From the NCBI RefSeq assembly GCF_031454135.1, contig NZ_JAVDQF010000001.1, positions 2,914,001 through 2,978,000 on the forward strand: a DNA stretch of 64,000 nucleotides, given 5' to 3'. A program made the translations under genes and the position numbers. A model generated the notes under the pieces. The model ran no database searches and was not told where the DNA came from. It saw only the letters and a program-made list of their open reading frames with translations. The DNA is from Arthrobacter russicus. Its GTDB lineage: Bacteria; Actinomycetota; Actinomycetes; Actinomycetales; Micrococcaceae. Of this stretch, positions 27,761-36,154 are shown in pieces (position 1 is the first letter of the stretch; each line of letters starts with the position of its first letter).

Positions 27761-28338
27761 CCAGAATGCTGATCGTGGGCCCTCCGGGGTCAGGCAAGGG
27801 CACCCAGGCCGAGCGGATTTCCGATCGTTTGGGCATCGTGGCCATTTCCACCGGCGACATCTTCCGGGCCAATGTCAAAGGCGAGACGCCTTTGGGTTTG
27901 GAAGCCAAGAAGTTCATGGACGCCGGAGACTATGTGCCGGACAGCGTGACCAACAAAATGGTCCGCGACCGGTTGCAGCAGGCCGATGTGCAGCACGGCT
28001 TCCTGCTCGACGGGTACCCGCGCACTTCGGCTCAGGTCGACGAGTTGGACGACATCCTGAGCGCCAAGGGTGAAAAACTGGATGTGGTGCTGCAGCTGAC
28101 CGCGGACGACGAAGAACTCGTGCGGCGCCTGCTGGGCCGGGCCAAAGAGTCCGGGCGCAGCGACGACGACGAGAAAGTCATCCGGCACCGGCTGAATCTT
28201 TACCACACGCAGACCGAGGCCGTGGTGGTCCGCTACCACGAGCAGGGCCTGTTGGCGAAGGTCGACGGGATCGGCGCGATCGATGAAGTCACCGACCGCA
28301 TCATGGCAGCGATCGACGGCGTGACCGCAACCAAATAG
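27757..28338 (+). CDS. adk: adenylate kinase
   Basis: 193 residues, catalysing ATP + AMP to 2 ADP. P-loop GPPGSGKGTQAE at 8-19, AMP-binding segments STGDIFRANV and DGYPRTSAQVD, then a short lid (GRAKESGRSDDDEKVIRHRL), the form without a zinc-finger lid common in actinobacteria. ATG within the secY stop (ATGA). A 17-bp GC-rich hairpin follows. Confidence 0.96.
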   Translation: MTRMLIVGPPGSGKGTQAERISDRLGIVAISTGDIFRANVKGETPLGLEAKKFMDAGDYVPDSVTNKMVRDRLQQADVQHGFLLDGYPRTSAQVDELDDILSAKGEKLDVVLQLTADDEELVRRLLGRAKESGRSDDDEKVIRHRLNLYHTQTEAVVVRYHEQGLLAKVDGIGAIDEVTDRIMAAIDGVTATK

Positions 28339-28350
28339 TCTCTCCCGGTA

Positions 28351-28396
28351 ACGACGACGGCGGGCCCACACCTAGGTGCGGGCCCGCCGTCGTCGT
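28351..28396. terminator. 17-bp GC-rich hairpin after adk (no U-tract)
   Basis: ACGACGACGGCGGGCCC (28351-28367) pairs perfectly with 28380-28396. The 12-base loop is itself palindromic (CACCTAGGTG). There is no T run, so it may be an actinobacterial non-canonical terminator or another structural element. Confidence 0.6.
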
Positions 28397-28471
28397 AGCT
28401 GCCGGGTTTGCGGCCCGGGACCGGCGCTGGCGCATCGTAAAGTAGTCCCCAGAGGATCAAAGGAGTCAATC

Positions 28472-29494
28472 ATGGGCGAAGAAACGACGGCGAAGCCGCT
28501 ACTGGGCCTGCGGGTCCTCGAAATGGCGGGCATCGGGCCAGTACCCCATTTGGGCACGTTGCTTCGGAATCTCGGTGCTGAGGTGACCGTTGCCGTCCGT
28601 CCGACGCCGAGTATGGCCGATTTCTTGCAGACCTTTTACGCGCAAGGAAAAGCGCACCGTCCGTTCGACCTCAAGAAGCAGGGGGACCGGTCGGCTGTGC
28701 TGGAGCTGGCTCAAGAGTCGGATGTGCTTTTGGAGGGTATGCGGCCAGGGGTGATGGAGCGCCTGGGCTTGGGACCGGAGGAGTGTCTCAAAGCCAATCC
28801 CGATCTGATATACGCCAGGGTCACCGGTTATGGGCAGAGCGGGCCCTTGCATGCCGATCCTGGCCACGACATCAATTACATTGCGCAGTCGGGTGCTTTG
28901 CACGGCTTTCGACGCGGTAGCGACATGCCGGTGCCGCCGATCAACCTGGTGGGTGATTTCGCCGGTGGATCGATGCACGGTGCGATCAGCATCTTGGCGG
29001 CGCTATTGGGCAAACAAGCGGGGCAACCTGTCGAGCAGGTCCTGGACATCGCGATGGTGGACGGATCCGCCGCCTTGATGACCATGTACGAGAACTTTAA
29101 CCGAGTATTGGGCGATGAGTTGCCGAGTCCCTTGACCAATGCGCCGTTCTACGCGGTCTATGAATCCGCAGTGCCGGGGGAATTCGTTGCTGTCGGGGCG
29201 ATCGAACCCCAGTTCTTCAGCCAGTTGTTGCTCGCCACGGGGATCGACTTTCCGGACGACGGCAGTCAGAATGATCCCCGGAACTGGTCGAAACTCCGCG
29301 AACTGCTCGAAACTGCGTTCCGGAGCAAAAGCCGTTCGGAGTGGGCACGCATCGGGCACGAGACCGGCTCTTGCATTTCTGCAGTGCTCTCGCTGGACGA
29401 ATCGGGAACAGACCCGCATATGCAACACCGGATAGCTTTGCAACGGCAACGTGGGGCTACTGGTGGAGCGCTGCATCCGAGCCTCTACGAATGA
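28472..29494 (+). CDS. CaiB/BaiF family III CoA-transferase / alpha-methylacyl-CoA racemase, C-terminus altered
   Basis: 340 residues. It matches alpha-methylacyl-CoA racemase-like enzymes: LLGLRVLEMAGIGPVPHLG at the start, QESDVLLEGMRPGVMERLGLG, VTGYGQSGP, GHDINYIAQSGALH and INLVGDFAGGSM, with the active-site Asp in GHDINY. The usual family end (RxxF...PAPRF) is missing; from about residue 320 the frame reads HRIALQRQRGATGGAL and stops. In the +1 frame HR is followed by DSFATATWG, so one lost G near 29431 would explain it. It may be a recent frameshift or a real shorter end. AAGGAGT precedes the ATG. Substrate unknown. Confidence 0.8.
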   Translation: MGEETTAKPLLGLRVLEMAGIGPVPHLGTLLRNLGAEVTVAVRPTPSMADFLQTFYAQGKAHRPFDLKKQGDRSAVLELAQESDVLLEGMRPGVMERLGLGPEECLKANPDLIYARVTGYGQSGPLHADPGHDINYIAQSGALHGFRRGSDMPVPPINLVGDFAGGSMHGAISILAALLGKQAGQPVEQVLDIAMVDGSAALMTMYENFNRVLGDELPSPLTNAPFYAVYESAVPGEFVAVGAIEPQFFSQLLLATGIDFPDDGSQNDPRNWSKLRELLETAFRSKSRSEWARIGHETGSCISAVLSLDESGTDPHMQHRIALQRQRGATGGALHPSLYE

Positions 29495-29594
29495 TCGGTT
29501 CGGGTTGGCGAGCGTTCCGGTGGGCAAGCGCGCCGGGCGCGTACCCGGTAGTCTCAAAGGGCAGGCTTTCGCATCCCGGGAACAGGTGACCAAC

Positions 29595-30425
29595 GTGGCA
29601 ATCGGCAAAAAATCGACCATCGAGCTCAAGACGGCGGAGCAATTCCAGCTCATGAAGGAAGCCGGGTTGATCCTCTCGGCTGCTTTGGACACCGCGGTGG
29701 CCGCGGCTGCGGTCGGCGTGAGCACGTCCGAACTCGATGCCTTGTTCGCCGCGGAGCTGGCCAAAGCCGGTGCGAAGTCGAATTTCCTGGGTTACTACGG
29801 ATACCCGGCCACGATCTGCACCTCGGTCAATGAACAGGTGGTGCACGGCATTCCGACCGACCGCAAACTCGAAGACGGAGACTTGGTGTCCATCGACGGT
29901 GGTGCGATCATCGGCGGCTGGCATGCCGATTCGGCTCGCACCGTGATCGTCGGCAACGCCGATCCGGCCGACGTCGAGCTTTCCAAGGCGACCGAGGCGG
30001 CGATGTGGAACGGCATCGCGGCGATGGCGACGGCCTCGAAGGTGGGCGAGGTGGGCGATGCGATCGATGATTTCGTGACCGGGAAGTACGGCACCAAGTT
30101 CGGCATCATCGAGGACTACACCGGGCACGGCATCGGCTCGGCGATGCACATGGAGCCGGATGTCCTTAATTACCGGTCCAAGCACCGCGGGCCGAAACTG
30201 CGTCCCGGAATGGCCCTGGCGATCGAACCGATCCTGGTCCGCGGCGATATTGCCAGCCGCACGCTGGCCGACGACTGGACCGTGGTGACCGAGGACGGCC
30301 AACGGGCGGCGCATTGGGAACACTCGGTCGCGGTGCACGATGGCGGGATCTGGGTGCTGACCGCACCCGACGGCGGGGCGGCCAAGTTGTCCGCTCTGGG
30401 CGTCACGCCGGCGCCATTGCCCTGA
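29595..30425 (+). CDS. map: methionine aminopeptidase, type I
   Basis: Removes the initiator Met from nascent proteins; 276 residues. The five metal ligands are placed as in type I MetAP: SIDGGAIIGGWHADSARTV (two Asp), GHGIGSAMH (His), ALAIEPIL (Glu) and HWEHSVAV (Glu). His in EQVVHGIPT binds substrate. I use the GTG at 29595 (product starts MAIGKKSTIELKT, like related enzymes); GTG at 29586 is also possible. The upstream open frame to 29451 is non-family sequence. In many actinobacteria map follows adk directly; here the racemase gene lies between. Confidence 0.93.
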   Translation: MAIGKKSTIELKTAEQFQLMKEAGLILSAALDTAVAAAAVGVSTSELDALFAAELAKAGAKSNFLGYYGYPATICTSVNEQVVHGIPTDRKLEDGDLVSIDGGAIIGGWHADSARTVIVGNADPADVELSKATEAAMWNGIAAMATASKVGEVGDAIDDFVTGKYGTKFGIIEDYTGHGIGSAMHMEPDVLNYRSKHRGPKLRPGMALAIEPILVRGDIASRTLADDWTVVTEDGQRAAHWEHSVAVHDGGIWVLTAPDGGAAKLSALGVTPAPLP

Positions 30426-30435
30426 ATTTTTAGCG

Positions 30436-30492
30436 CGAGTGTGCAGTTATGGCGGCCAAAATCGGAATTCAGCCGCCATAACTGCACACTCG
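30436..30492. repeat. 21-bp perfect inverted repeat between convergent map and ABC gene
   Basis: CGAGTGTGCAGTTATGGCGGC (30436-30456) is exactly repeated in reverse complement at 30472-30492 with a 15-nt loop. No T run on either side, so an ordinary bidirectional terminator is not certain. Confidence 0.85.
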
Positions 30493-30505
30493 AAGACGCA
30501 GAAAG

Positions 30506-31861
30506 CTAGGACTTCAGCTTCGGCTTCACGTCTTTGTCGTAGATGCCCTGCAAGGTGCTCTTCAGGGCGGTCAGCGTGCTCTTCACCTCGGCCTTTTCAT
30601 TCATGATCTTGGCCGCGGACTTGGCCATTTCCTGATCCGCGCCGGCCAGGAACACCCGGGCGTAGTCCTGGCTCTTGGTGACCTTGAGCTGGTCCAAGGC
30701 GACCTGGATCTGCGGAGTCTGCGCCAAGACCGCGGACATGTCCGCCGAGGTGCGGGTGGGCATGTAGCCGGTGGCCTGGGAGAACTGGGCGGTGTTCTGC
30801 GCATTGGTCACGAAGCTGACGAACTTGGCCGCGGCCAGCTGGCGCTCCGGGGAGGTCTTCTGGGCAATGACCAAGCCGGCACCGCCGGTGGGGCACACCG
30901 GGGATTTGCTCGCCGGTCCGCCGGGCAGGAAGCCGACGCCGATGTTCATGCCTTTGGCGCTCGCGGCCTTCAACGTGGTGACCAGGTCGCCGGTCGAGGA
31001 GACCGTGGAGCTGACCGCTCCCGCGGTCATATCGCCCACCGCGTCTTTGGAGGAAACGCCGGCCCAACCGTCTTTGACGATGCTGTCCTGGACCCACTGC
31101 ATGGCTTTGACCGAAGCGTCGGAATCCGCGGTCATCTCCCATTCCTTGGACCAGCCGCCGCCCTGGCCCCAGAGCACGTTCTGCAAGGTCCAACCCGCGT
31201 AGCCGGCCAGCGCCGGGTACTGGTAGGCGTTCTGGTAGCCGCTCTGTGCCGCGTTGGCTGCCTTGATCTTCGGCGCCCACTCCGCGAACTCGTCCCAGGT
31301 GGTCGGTGCGCGGTCCGGCAGGCCGGCTGCTGCGAAGTGGTCTTTGTTGTAGTAGAACAGCGGGGTCGAACGGGCGTAGGGTGCGGCCCAGTGCTGGTTG
31401 TCGTAGCTGTAGTCGCCGTACAGGGTGCTGTTGAAGTCGTCGGTCTTGTCGCCCACGGCCTTGAGCAGATCGTCGATCGGGACGATTGCGCCGGAAAGCG
31501 TGTAACGGAACCACCAGACGTCGGAGGCCACGACGACGTCGGGCACGTCATTGCCGGTCTGCGAGGTCTGGAACTTCTGCGCCACCTCTTCGTAGTTCTG
31601 GCCTCCGGTGATCAGGTTGACCTTGATCGCCGGGTTGGCTTTCTGGAAGTCGTCGATGAGCTTCTGCTCGATCGCCTGGGAGGAACCCGGGTGGCTGGAC
31701 ATGAAGCTGATCTGGGTGGCCGGAGTGACCTTGGACCAGTCGGTTGCGGCCGCGCTGCTGCTCGCCGCTCCGGAGGTGTTCGGTCCGCCGCAAGCGGCCA
31801 GAGCCGCGGTGCCAAGTCCCAGTCCCCCCAGGGCCAGGAAATTCTTGCGCTTGATGTTCAT
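30506..31861 (-). CDS. sugar ABC transporter substrate-binding lipoprotein (UgpB/MalE-like)
   Basis: 451 residues. Lipobox LAACGG near residue 22-25 marks a diacylglyceryl-Cys anchor; the rest is a family-1 extracellular solute-binding protein (KVNLITGGQNYEEVAQKF, DVVVASDVWWFRY, APYARSTPLFYYNKD). The YARSTPLFYYNK pattern and the WWF segment resemble UgpB-type glycerol-3-phosphate/oligosaccharide binders. It precedes two permease genes on the same strand in reverse genomic order, so it is the last gene of the minus-strand operon, 87 bp after the second permease. Ligand is not determinable. Confidence 0.9.
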   Translation of the reverse strand: MNIKRKNFLALGGLGLGTAALAACGGPNTSGAASSSAAATDWSKVTPATQISFMSSHPGSSQAIEQKLIDDFQKANPAIKVNLITGGQNYEEVAQKFQTSQTGNDVPDVVVASDVWWFRYTLSGAIVPIDDLLKAVGDKTDDFNSTLYGDYSYDNQHWAAPYARSTPLFYYNKDHFAAAGLPDRAPTTWDEFAEWAPKIKAANAAQSGYQNAYQYPALAGYAGWTLQNVLWGQGGGWSKEWEMTADSDASVKAMQWVQDSIVKDGWAGVSSKDAVGDMTAGAVSSTVSSTGDLVTTLKAASAKGMNIGVGFLPGGPASKSPVCPTGGAGLVIAQKTSPERQLAAAKFVSFVTNAQNTAQFSQATGYMPTRTSADMSAVLAQTPQIQVALDQLKVTKSQDYARVFLAGADQEMAKSAAKIMNEKAEVKSTLTALKSTLQGIYDKDVKPKLKS

Positions 31862-31948
31862 TGAGTGCCTTTCGGTGTGATGCGGTGGATGCGATTGACA
31901 GGGTTCGTTGCGGTGAAGCGTATTGCGGCGGGCTTCCGGGCGCGGGCG

Positions 31949-32836
31949 CTACCCGGTCACCGAGCCTTGGGTGAGGCCGGCCACGATATAGCGTTGCAGG
32001 GCGGCGAAGATGATCAGGATCGGCAGGATCACGATCACTGCGCCGGCCATCAGGATGCCCCAGGCCTGTGAGCTGGAATCCGAGTTGGTGAGCAGGGTCA
32101 GGCCGACCGGGAGCGTCATCATTTCGGCCTTGGTGGTGATGATGAGCGGCCAGATGTAGTCGTTCCACTCGGTCACGATGGTGACCAGGGCGACCGTGGC
32201 GATCGACGGCACCGAGACCGGTACGACGATCTTCCAGAGCCGTTTCCAGTGCCCGGCGCCGTCGATTTCGGCGGATTCGAGGATCGAGGGCGGCAGCGTC
32301 ATGAAGTGCTGGCGCAGCAGGAAGGTGCCGAAGGCCGTACCCAAACCAGGCAGGATGATGCCCCAGTAGGTGTTCTGGCCATTGAGGCTGGAGATCAAAA
32401 TGTAGTTCGGCAGTACCGCGACCTGCGGCGGGACCATCAGGGCGACCAGGATCAAGATGAAGATCAGCCGCTTGAACGGGAACCGCACGAAGACCAAGGC
32501 ATAGGCGGTGAGGATCGCCAGCACGCATTTGATCACCGAACCGATCACGGTGACGATCACGCTGTTCAGGAAGAACTGCGCGAACGGCACCCGGGTGGCG
32601 GCTTCGGCGTAGTTGTCGAAGCTCGGTGCCTGCGGCAGGATCTTCAGGTCGGTGGTGATGATTTCGCCGGGAGCCTTGAAGGAGGAGAGGATCATCCAGA
32701 GCAGCGGCAGGAAGACCAGCAAGGTCGCCAGGATCAGCGGCAGGTATCCGGTGACCAGGGTTTTGCTCAGATTCTTCCAGGAGAACGGCCCGGGGCGCCG
32801 GCCGGCCTGGACCGGGGCGGTTTGCAGTGCGCTCAT
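31949..32836 (-). CDS. ABC transporter permease (UgpE/MalG-like)
   Basis: 295 residues with six hydrophobic spans. The EAA loop that contacts the ATPase is ESAEIDGAGHWKRLWKIVVPVSVP, here shown in two parts: ESAEIDGAGHWKRLW then IVVPVSVPS. The C-terminus RYIVAGLTQGSVTG is typical of the carbohydrate-uptake 1 family. The start ATG (32836) overlaps the upstream permease stop by four bases. It forms the inner-membrane channel with the partner at 32833-33810. Confidence 0.92.
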   Translation of the reverse strand: MSALQTAPVQAGRRPGPFSWKNLSKTLVTGYLPLILATLLVFLPLLWMILSSFKAPGEIITTDLKILPQAPSFDNYAEAATRVPFAQFFLNSVIVTVIGSVIKCVLAILTAYALVFVRFPFKRLIFILILVALMVPPQVAVLPNYILISSLNGQNTYWGIILPGLGTAFGTFLLRQHFMTLPPSILESAEIDGAGHWKRLWKIVVPVSVPSIATVALVTIVTEWNDYIWPLIITTKAEMMTLPVGLTLLTNSDSSSQAWGILMAGAVIVILPILIIFAALQRYIVAGLTQGSVTG

Positions 32837-33810
32837 GCGTAATGCACCTTCTTTTCCACGAAGCGCATCTGCACCACGGTCATGATCAACAGCAGGGCGA
32901 ACAGCACCACCGAGATCGCGGCCGAATAGCCGGCCTTGTTGTAGGCGCCGAACGCCTGCAGATAAGTCTCGAACATCAAGGTGTTGGTGCCTTGGCCGGT
33001 AGGGGTCATGATTTTGAGGATGTCGAAGGCCTGCAGCGAGGAGAGCAACGACGTGATCAGCAGGAAGAAGGTCGTGGGGGAGAGCAGCGGGAAGCTGATC
33101 GCGAAGAACCTGCGGAAGGAACCGGCTCCGTCGAGCGAAGCGGCTTCCATCACGTCCTTGGGCATCGACTGCAATCCGGCCAGATAGACCACCGCGCAAT
33201 AGCCGAGGTTCTTCCAGACATAGACGATGATCACCATGACCAGGGAGAGCTTGGGATCGTTGATCCATTGCGGGCTGCTCTGGCCCAGTCCACGCAGGAC
33301 CCAGGAAAGCACGCCGTAGACCGGGTCGAAAATGAACAGCCAGACCAGGCCGACGCCGACGCCGGAGAGCACGTAAGGGGCGAACACCGCAGAACGGGCG
33401 AAGGTGCGGCCGGGGATCTTCTGGTTGAGGGCCAGCGCGATCAGCAGGCCGAGCACCATCGAGCCGCCCACCGTGAAGACCGTGAAGATCGCGGTGGTGC
33501 CGAGGACTTTGCCGGCATCCGCCGACGTGAAGAAGGTGATGTAGTTCTGCAGCCCGATCGCGGTGGCGAATTCCGAGCCGAGCGTCCAGTCAAGCATCGA
33601 GTACTGGATGTTGGCGATCAGCGGCCGATAGGTGAAGACCGCGATCAGGACAATGTTCGGCATCGCGAAAGCCAGGAAAATCCAGGCGTCGCGTTTGGTC
33701 CGTCCGGTCCAATAACGTTGCTTGATCTTGTCTGTACCACCGGGTGCGGGCGGCGGTATCGATGCCGGTGATTCCAGCACCTGGGTCTTCGTCGAATCGA
33801 CCCTGCTCAT
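32833..33810 (-). CDS. ABC transporter permease (UgpA/MalF-like)
   Basis: 325 residues, first gene of the importer operon. Six predicted spans beginning AWIFLAFAMPNIVLIAVF; the EAA loop is VMEAASLDGAGSFRRFFAIS with FPLLSPT after it. ATG at 33810. A long in-frame upstream extension to 35025 lies opposite the P1 peptidase and is not protein-like. No ATPase gene accompanies the set; a shared MsmK/UgpC-type ATPase elsewhere is expected for this family. Confidence 0.92.
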   Translation of the reverse strand: MSRVDSTKTQVLESPASIPPPAPGGTDKIKQRYWTGRTKRDAWIFLAFAMPNIVLIAVFTYRPLIANIQYSMLDWTLGSEFATAIGLQNYITFFTSADAGKVLGTTAIFTVFTVGGSMVLGLLIALALNQKIPGRTFARSAVFAPYVLSGVGVGLVWLFIFDPVYGVLSWVLRGLGQSSPQWINDPKLSLVMVIIVYVWKNLGYCAVVYLAGLQSMPKDVMEAASLDGAGSFRRFFAISFPLLSPTTFFLLITSLLSSLQAFDILKIMTPTGQGTNTLMFETYLQAFGAYNKAGYSAAISVVLFALLLIMTVVQMRFVEKKVHYA

Positions 33811-34152
33811 AGTGTTCTCGCTTTGCTGCTTGGTGTTCCTCGGCTGAAACCGCCCCCCGGCGGATGCAGCACGAACTCCTACTACTCCAGCACAAGCGAC
33901 GACTCTGTCTTGCCAAAATCGTACTGGCTGCGTCAATGTTCCCCCAGCCTTCACTGACCGTTCACCTGGTATCGCGACAGACTGTTGCCTGAGATATCCA
34001 GACAACTTCGCCGGGCGGTGCTTCGGACGCCGAAACTCTGTCCCACCGAATGACGCAACTGAGTGGGACAAAACGGCTCTGTCCCACTGGGCTGCCCGAC
34101 TCGGTGGGACCTGCCGATCGCCTTCCTGGCTGCGGGGGCGCAGAATAGGGGG
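33811..34152. other. divergent intergenic region between ABC operon and P1 peptidase
   Basis: 342 bp without a supported gene. It contains a minus-strand TTGACG near 33930 that may be a -35 for the importer operon, the nested palindromic repeat at 34036-34110, and a CAGAAT box six bases before the peptidase ATG. Confidence 0.5.
34036..34110. repeat. duplicated and nested palindrome (GTCCCAC/GTGGGAC)
   Basis: The 11-mer CTCTGTCCCAC occurs at 34036 and 34077, exactly 41 bp apart; GTGGGAC occurs at 34063 and 34104, also 41 bp apart. The outer arms GTCCCACCGA (34040-34049) and TCGGTGGGAC (34101-34110) pair over 10 bp, and the inner AGTGGGACA (34062-34070) and TGTCCCACT (34080-34088) pair over 9 bp. 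Confidence 0.8.
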
Positions 34153-35103
34153 ATGACCACGGATGGACCGCCACAAGGACAATTGACCGATGTGCCCGGA
34201 ATGCTGGTGGGCCAAGTGGAGCGGATCGGCCAAGGCTGGCTCACCGGGGTCAGCGTGGTGATTCCGCCGGCCGGCAGCATCGGTGCGGTGGACGTGCGCG
34301 GGGGTGGGCCGGGAACCCACGAAACCGATGCCTTGGACCCGACCACGCTGGTCTCCACGGTGGACGCGGTGGTGCTCAGCGGCGGCAGCGCCTATGGCTT
34401 GGCCGCAGCCGGGGGCGTGCAGCGCTGGTGCGAGGAACAAGGCCGGGGCTTCGCGGTGGACGGCGGCGTGGTGCCGATTGTGCCGGCTGCGGCGATTTTC
34501 GACCTGGGCCGCGGTGGCGATTTCGCGCTGCGCCCCGATCTGGAAATGGGGTACTGGGCGGCGCAGAGCGCGCATTCCGGCGAGGTGAAACGCGGCAATG
34601 CCGGTGCCGGCGCCGGTGCCGCGCTCGGCCGGGGGAGTTTCAAGGGCGGGGTGGGCACCGCTTCGATGCGGATGCCGGGCGCCAATTCCGAGATCGTGGT
34701 GGCGGCGCTGGCGGTAGTCAATGCAGCAGGCCTGCCACTGGGCGCGCAAACCGCTCCGCCGAATGGCCCCGCATCGGACGGACCTGCGCTCAACACCACC
34801 CTGGCCGTGGTCGCTACGAATGCGGTGCTGACCGTGGCGCAGGCCAAGCGAACTGCCACCGCAGCCCATGACGGCTTTGCCCGAGCGCTCTCCCCGGTGC
34901 ACACCTTGGCTGATGGGGACACGGTTTTCACCCTGGCCAGCTGCGAGCGGGGGCTCAGCGGCGCCGGGTCGTCGTCGACTGTGGCCCTGATCGAATTGCA
35001 GGCGATCGCCGCACTCGTGGTGCAACGGGCGATCGAAGACGGCATCGCGAGCGCCGAGACGGTGCGCACCGACGCCGGAGAACTCCCGCGCTGGCCGGGA
35101 TGA
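34153..35103 (+). CDS. P1-family peptidase (DmpA / L-aminopeptidase D-esterase-like)
   Basis: 316 residues. Peptidase family S58 enzymes are Ntn-type hydrolases made as a precursor that self-cleaves before a Ser or Thr nucleophile. Seen here: LTDVPGMLVGQVE at the start, VRGGGPGTHETDALDP, VLSGGSAYGLAAAGG and the GKG-like KGGVGTAS with ALNTTLAVVATNA; the Asn-Thr-Thr segment is the expected cleavage zone. The ATG at 34153 directly follows AGGGGG with no spacing, and CAGAAT lies six bases upstream, so the message may be leaderless. Substrate unknown. Confidence 0.85.
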   Translation: MTTDGPPQGQLTDVPGMLVGQVERIGQGWLTGVSVVIPPAGSIGAVDVRGGGPGTHETDALDPTTLVSTVDAVVLSGGSAYGLAAAGGVQRWCEEQGRGFAVDGGVVPIVPAAAIFDLGRGGDFALRPDLEMGYWAAQSAHSGEVKRGNAGAGAGAALGRGSFKGGVGTASMRMPGANSEIVVAALAVVNAAGLPLGAQTAPPNGPASDGPALNTTLAVVATNAVLTVAQAKRTATAAHDGFARALSPVHTLADGDTVFTLASCERGLSGAGSSSTVALIELQAIAALVVQRAIEDGIASAETVRTDAGELPRWPG

Positions 35104-35127
35104 CTGGGTGGAGCCGCCGATGTTGGC

Positions 35128-36027
35128 TCACGGCGCTTCGGCCACGGCCAGTGTTGCCCAGCAGACCGCCCTGGCTTTGGCTACGAGCGGTGAGCTGGCC
35201 ATGTCTGTCCGGTACATCAGACTAAGCCTGGAAAAAGCGCTCTCGTCCTCCAAAGGCAGATAAACGAGCCCTGGAATGGCGAAGGCACGCATCGATTCCG
35301 GCACGACGGCGATCCCCAGGTGGCCGGCGACGAGGCCCAAAATCGTGGGGAACTGCACGGCCTCCTGAGTGATGTCGAAATTGACTCCGGCAGCGCGGAC
35401 AAGTGCCGAGATGTGGTCGAAAAGGCCCGAAACCCGTCCCCGGGGAAAGGCGATAAAACTTTCCCCTTTGAGTTCTTGCAGGCATATCGATTTCCGGCCG
35501 GCCAGGTAATGGTCAGTCGAGACCGCTACGACGAGGGGCTCGTTGCGGAGCAGGGTGCTCTCGATTCCCAGCGGCGGGTGCGCTTCGCGGGCGATCCCGA
35601 CGTCGAGGGCACCGCTGCTCAATAGATTGATCTGCGCATCGGTGGTTTCCTCACTCAACTCCAATTCGATCCCGGGCCATTGGAGTCTGAGTTGACGAAC
35701 CACCGGAGGAACGGCCGCAATTGCGGCGGAGGAGACGAAACCAAGCCGTAGACGGCCGAGCTCGCCATCCCGGGCTTGCCTCATCGCGGACGTCAGTACC
35801 GCATGTTGCGCCAGTATCGTGCGGGCGTGCCGGAGCAGCAATTCGCCTCCGGAGGTCAGCCGCACATTCCTCGAATCACGCACGAACAACTGGGTTCGGC
35901 ACTCTTCTTCCAGCTTCCGAATCTGCTGGCTCAGTGGTGGCTGGGCCATATGCAGCTTTTCAGCGGCCCGGTTGAAATGGAGTTCCTCGGCGACTGCGAC
36001 GAAGAGTTCCAAGCGACGAAGGTTCAT
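35128..36027 (-). CDS. LysR-type transcriptional regulator
   Basis: 299 residues. N-terminal winged helix-turn-helix with MNLRRLELFVAVAEELHF, AAEKLHMAQPPLSQQIRKLE and LFVRDSRNVRLTSGG; C-terminal effector-binding domain with LRLGFVSSAAIAAVPPVVR, close to the BenM/CatM-like branch. It is transcribed away from the ALDH operon, the classic layout for a LysR regulator activating its neighbour. The 127-bp space between them contains AT-rich repeats of the TNA-type (see 36041). Confidence 0.93.
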   Translation of the reverse strand: MNLRRLELFVAVAEELHFNRAAEKLHMAQPPLSQQIRKLEEECRTQLFVRDSRNVRLTSGGELLLRHARTILAQHAVLTSAMRQARDGELGRLRLGFVSSAAIAAVPPVVRQLRLQWPGIELELSEETTDAQINLLSSGALDVGIAREAHPPLGIESTLLRNEPLVVAVSTDHYLAGRKSICLQELKGESFIAFPRGRVSGLFDHISALVRAAGVNFDITQEAVQFPTILGLVAGHLGIAVVPESMRAFAIPGLVYLPLEDESAFSRLSLMYRTDMASSPLVAKARAVCWATLAVAEAP

Positions 36028-36040
36028 GCAATCAAGACTA

Positions 36041-36075
36041 ATTGAATATCAATGGTCTTCAAATGAATATTTCAA
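36041..36075. promoter_or_regulatory. candidate LysR-type operator between regulator and ALDH operon
   Basis: ATTGAATATCAAT (36041-36053) is a 5+3+5 palindrome, followed by AATGAATATTTCAA (36062-36075), which repeats TGAATAT 21 bp further on. LysR proteins bind such T-N11-A dyads. TTGACA at 36099-36104 may be a -35, with no clear -10. Confidence 0.45.
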
Positions 36076-36154
36076 TTTCAGATCGGACAGGCCTACGGTT
36101 GACAGTGAGGAAGCTCACATTGTGAGCAGCAGTGCGATGGGAGAAACGTCCGTT

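Noticed and set aside
28376-28471. Upstream extension of the CoA-transferase frame
   Set aside because: Arg-rich and partly inside the adk hairpin; a clear AAGGAGT site precedes the ATG at 28472.
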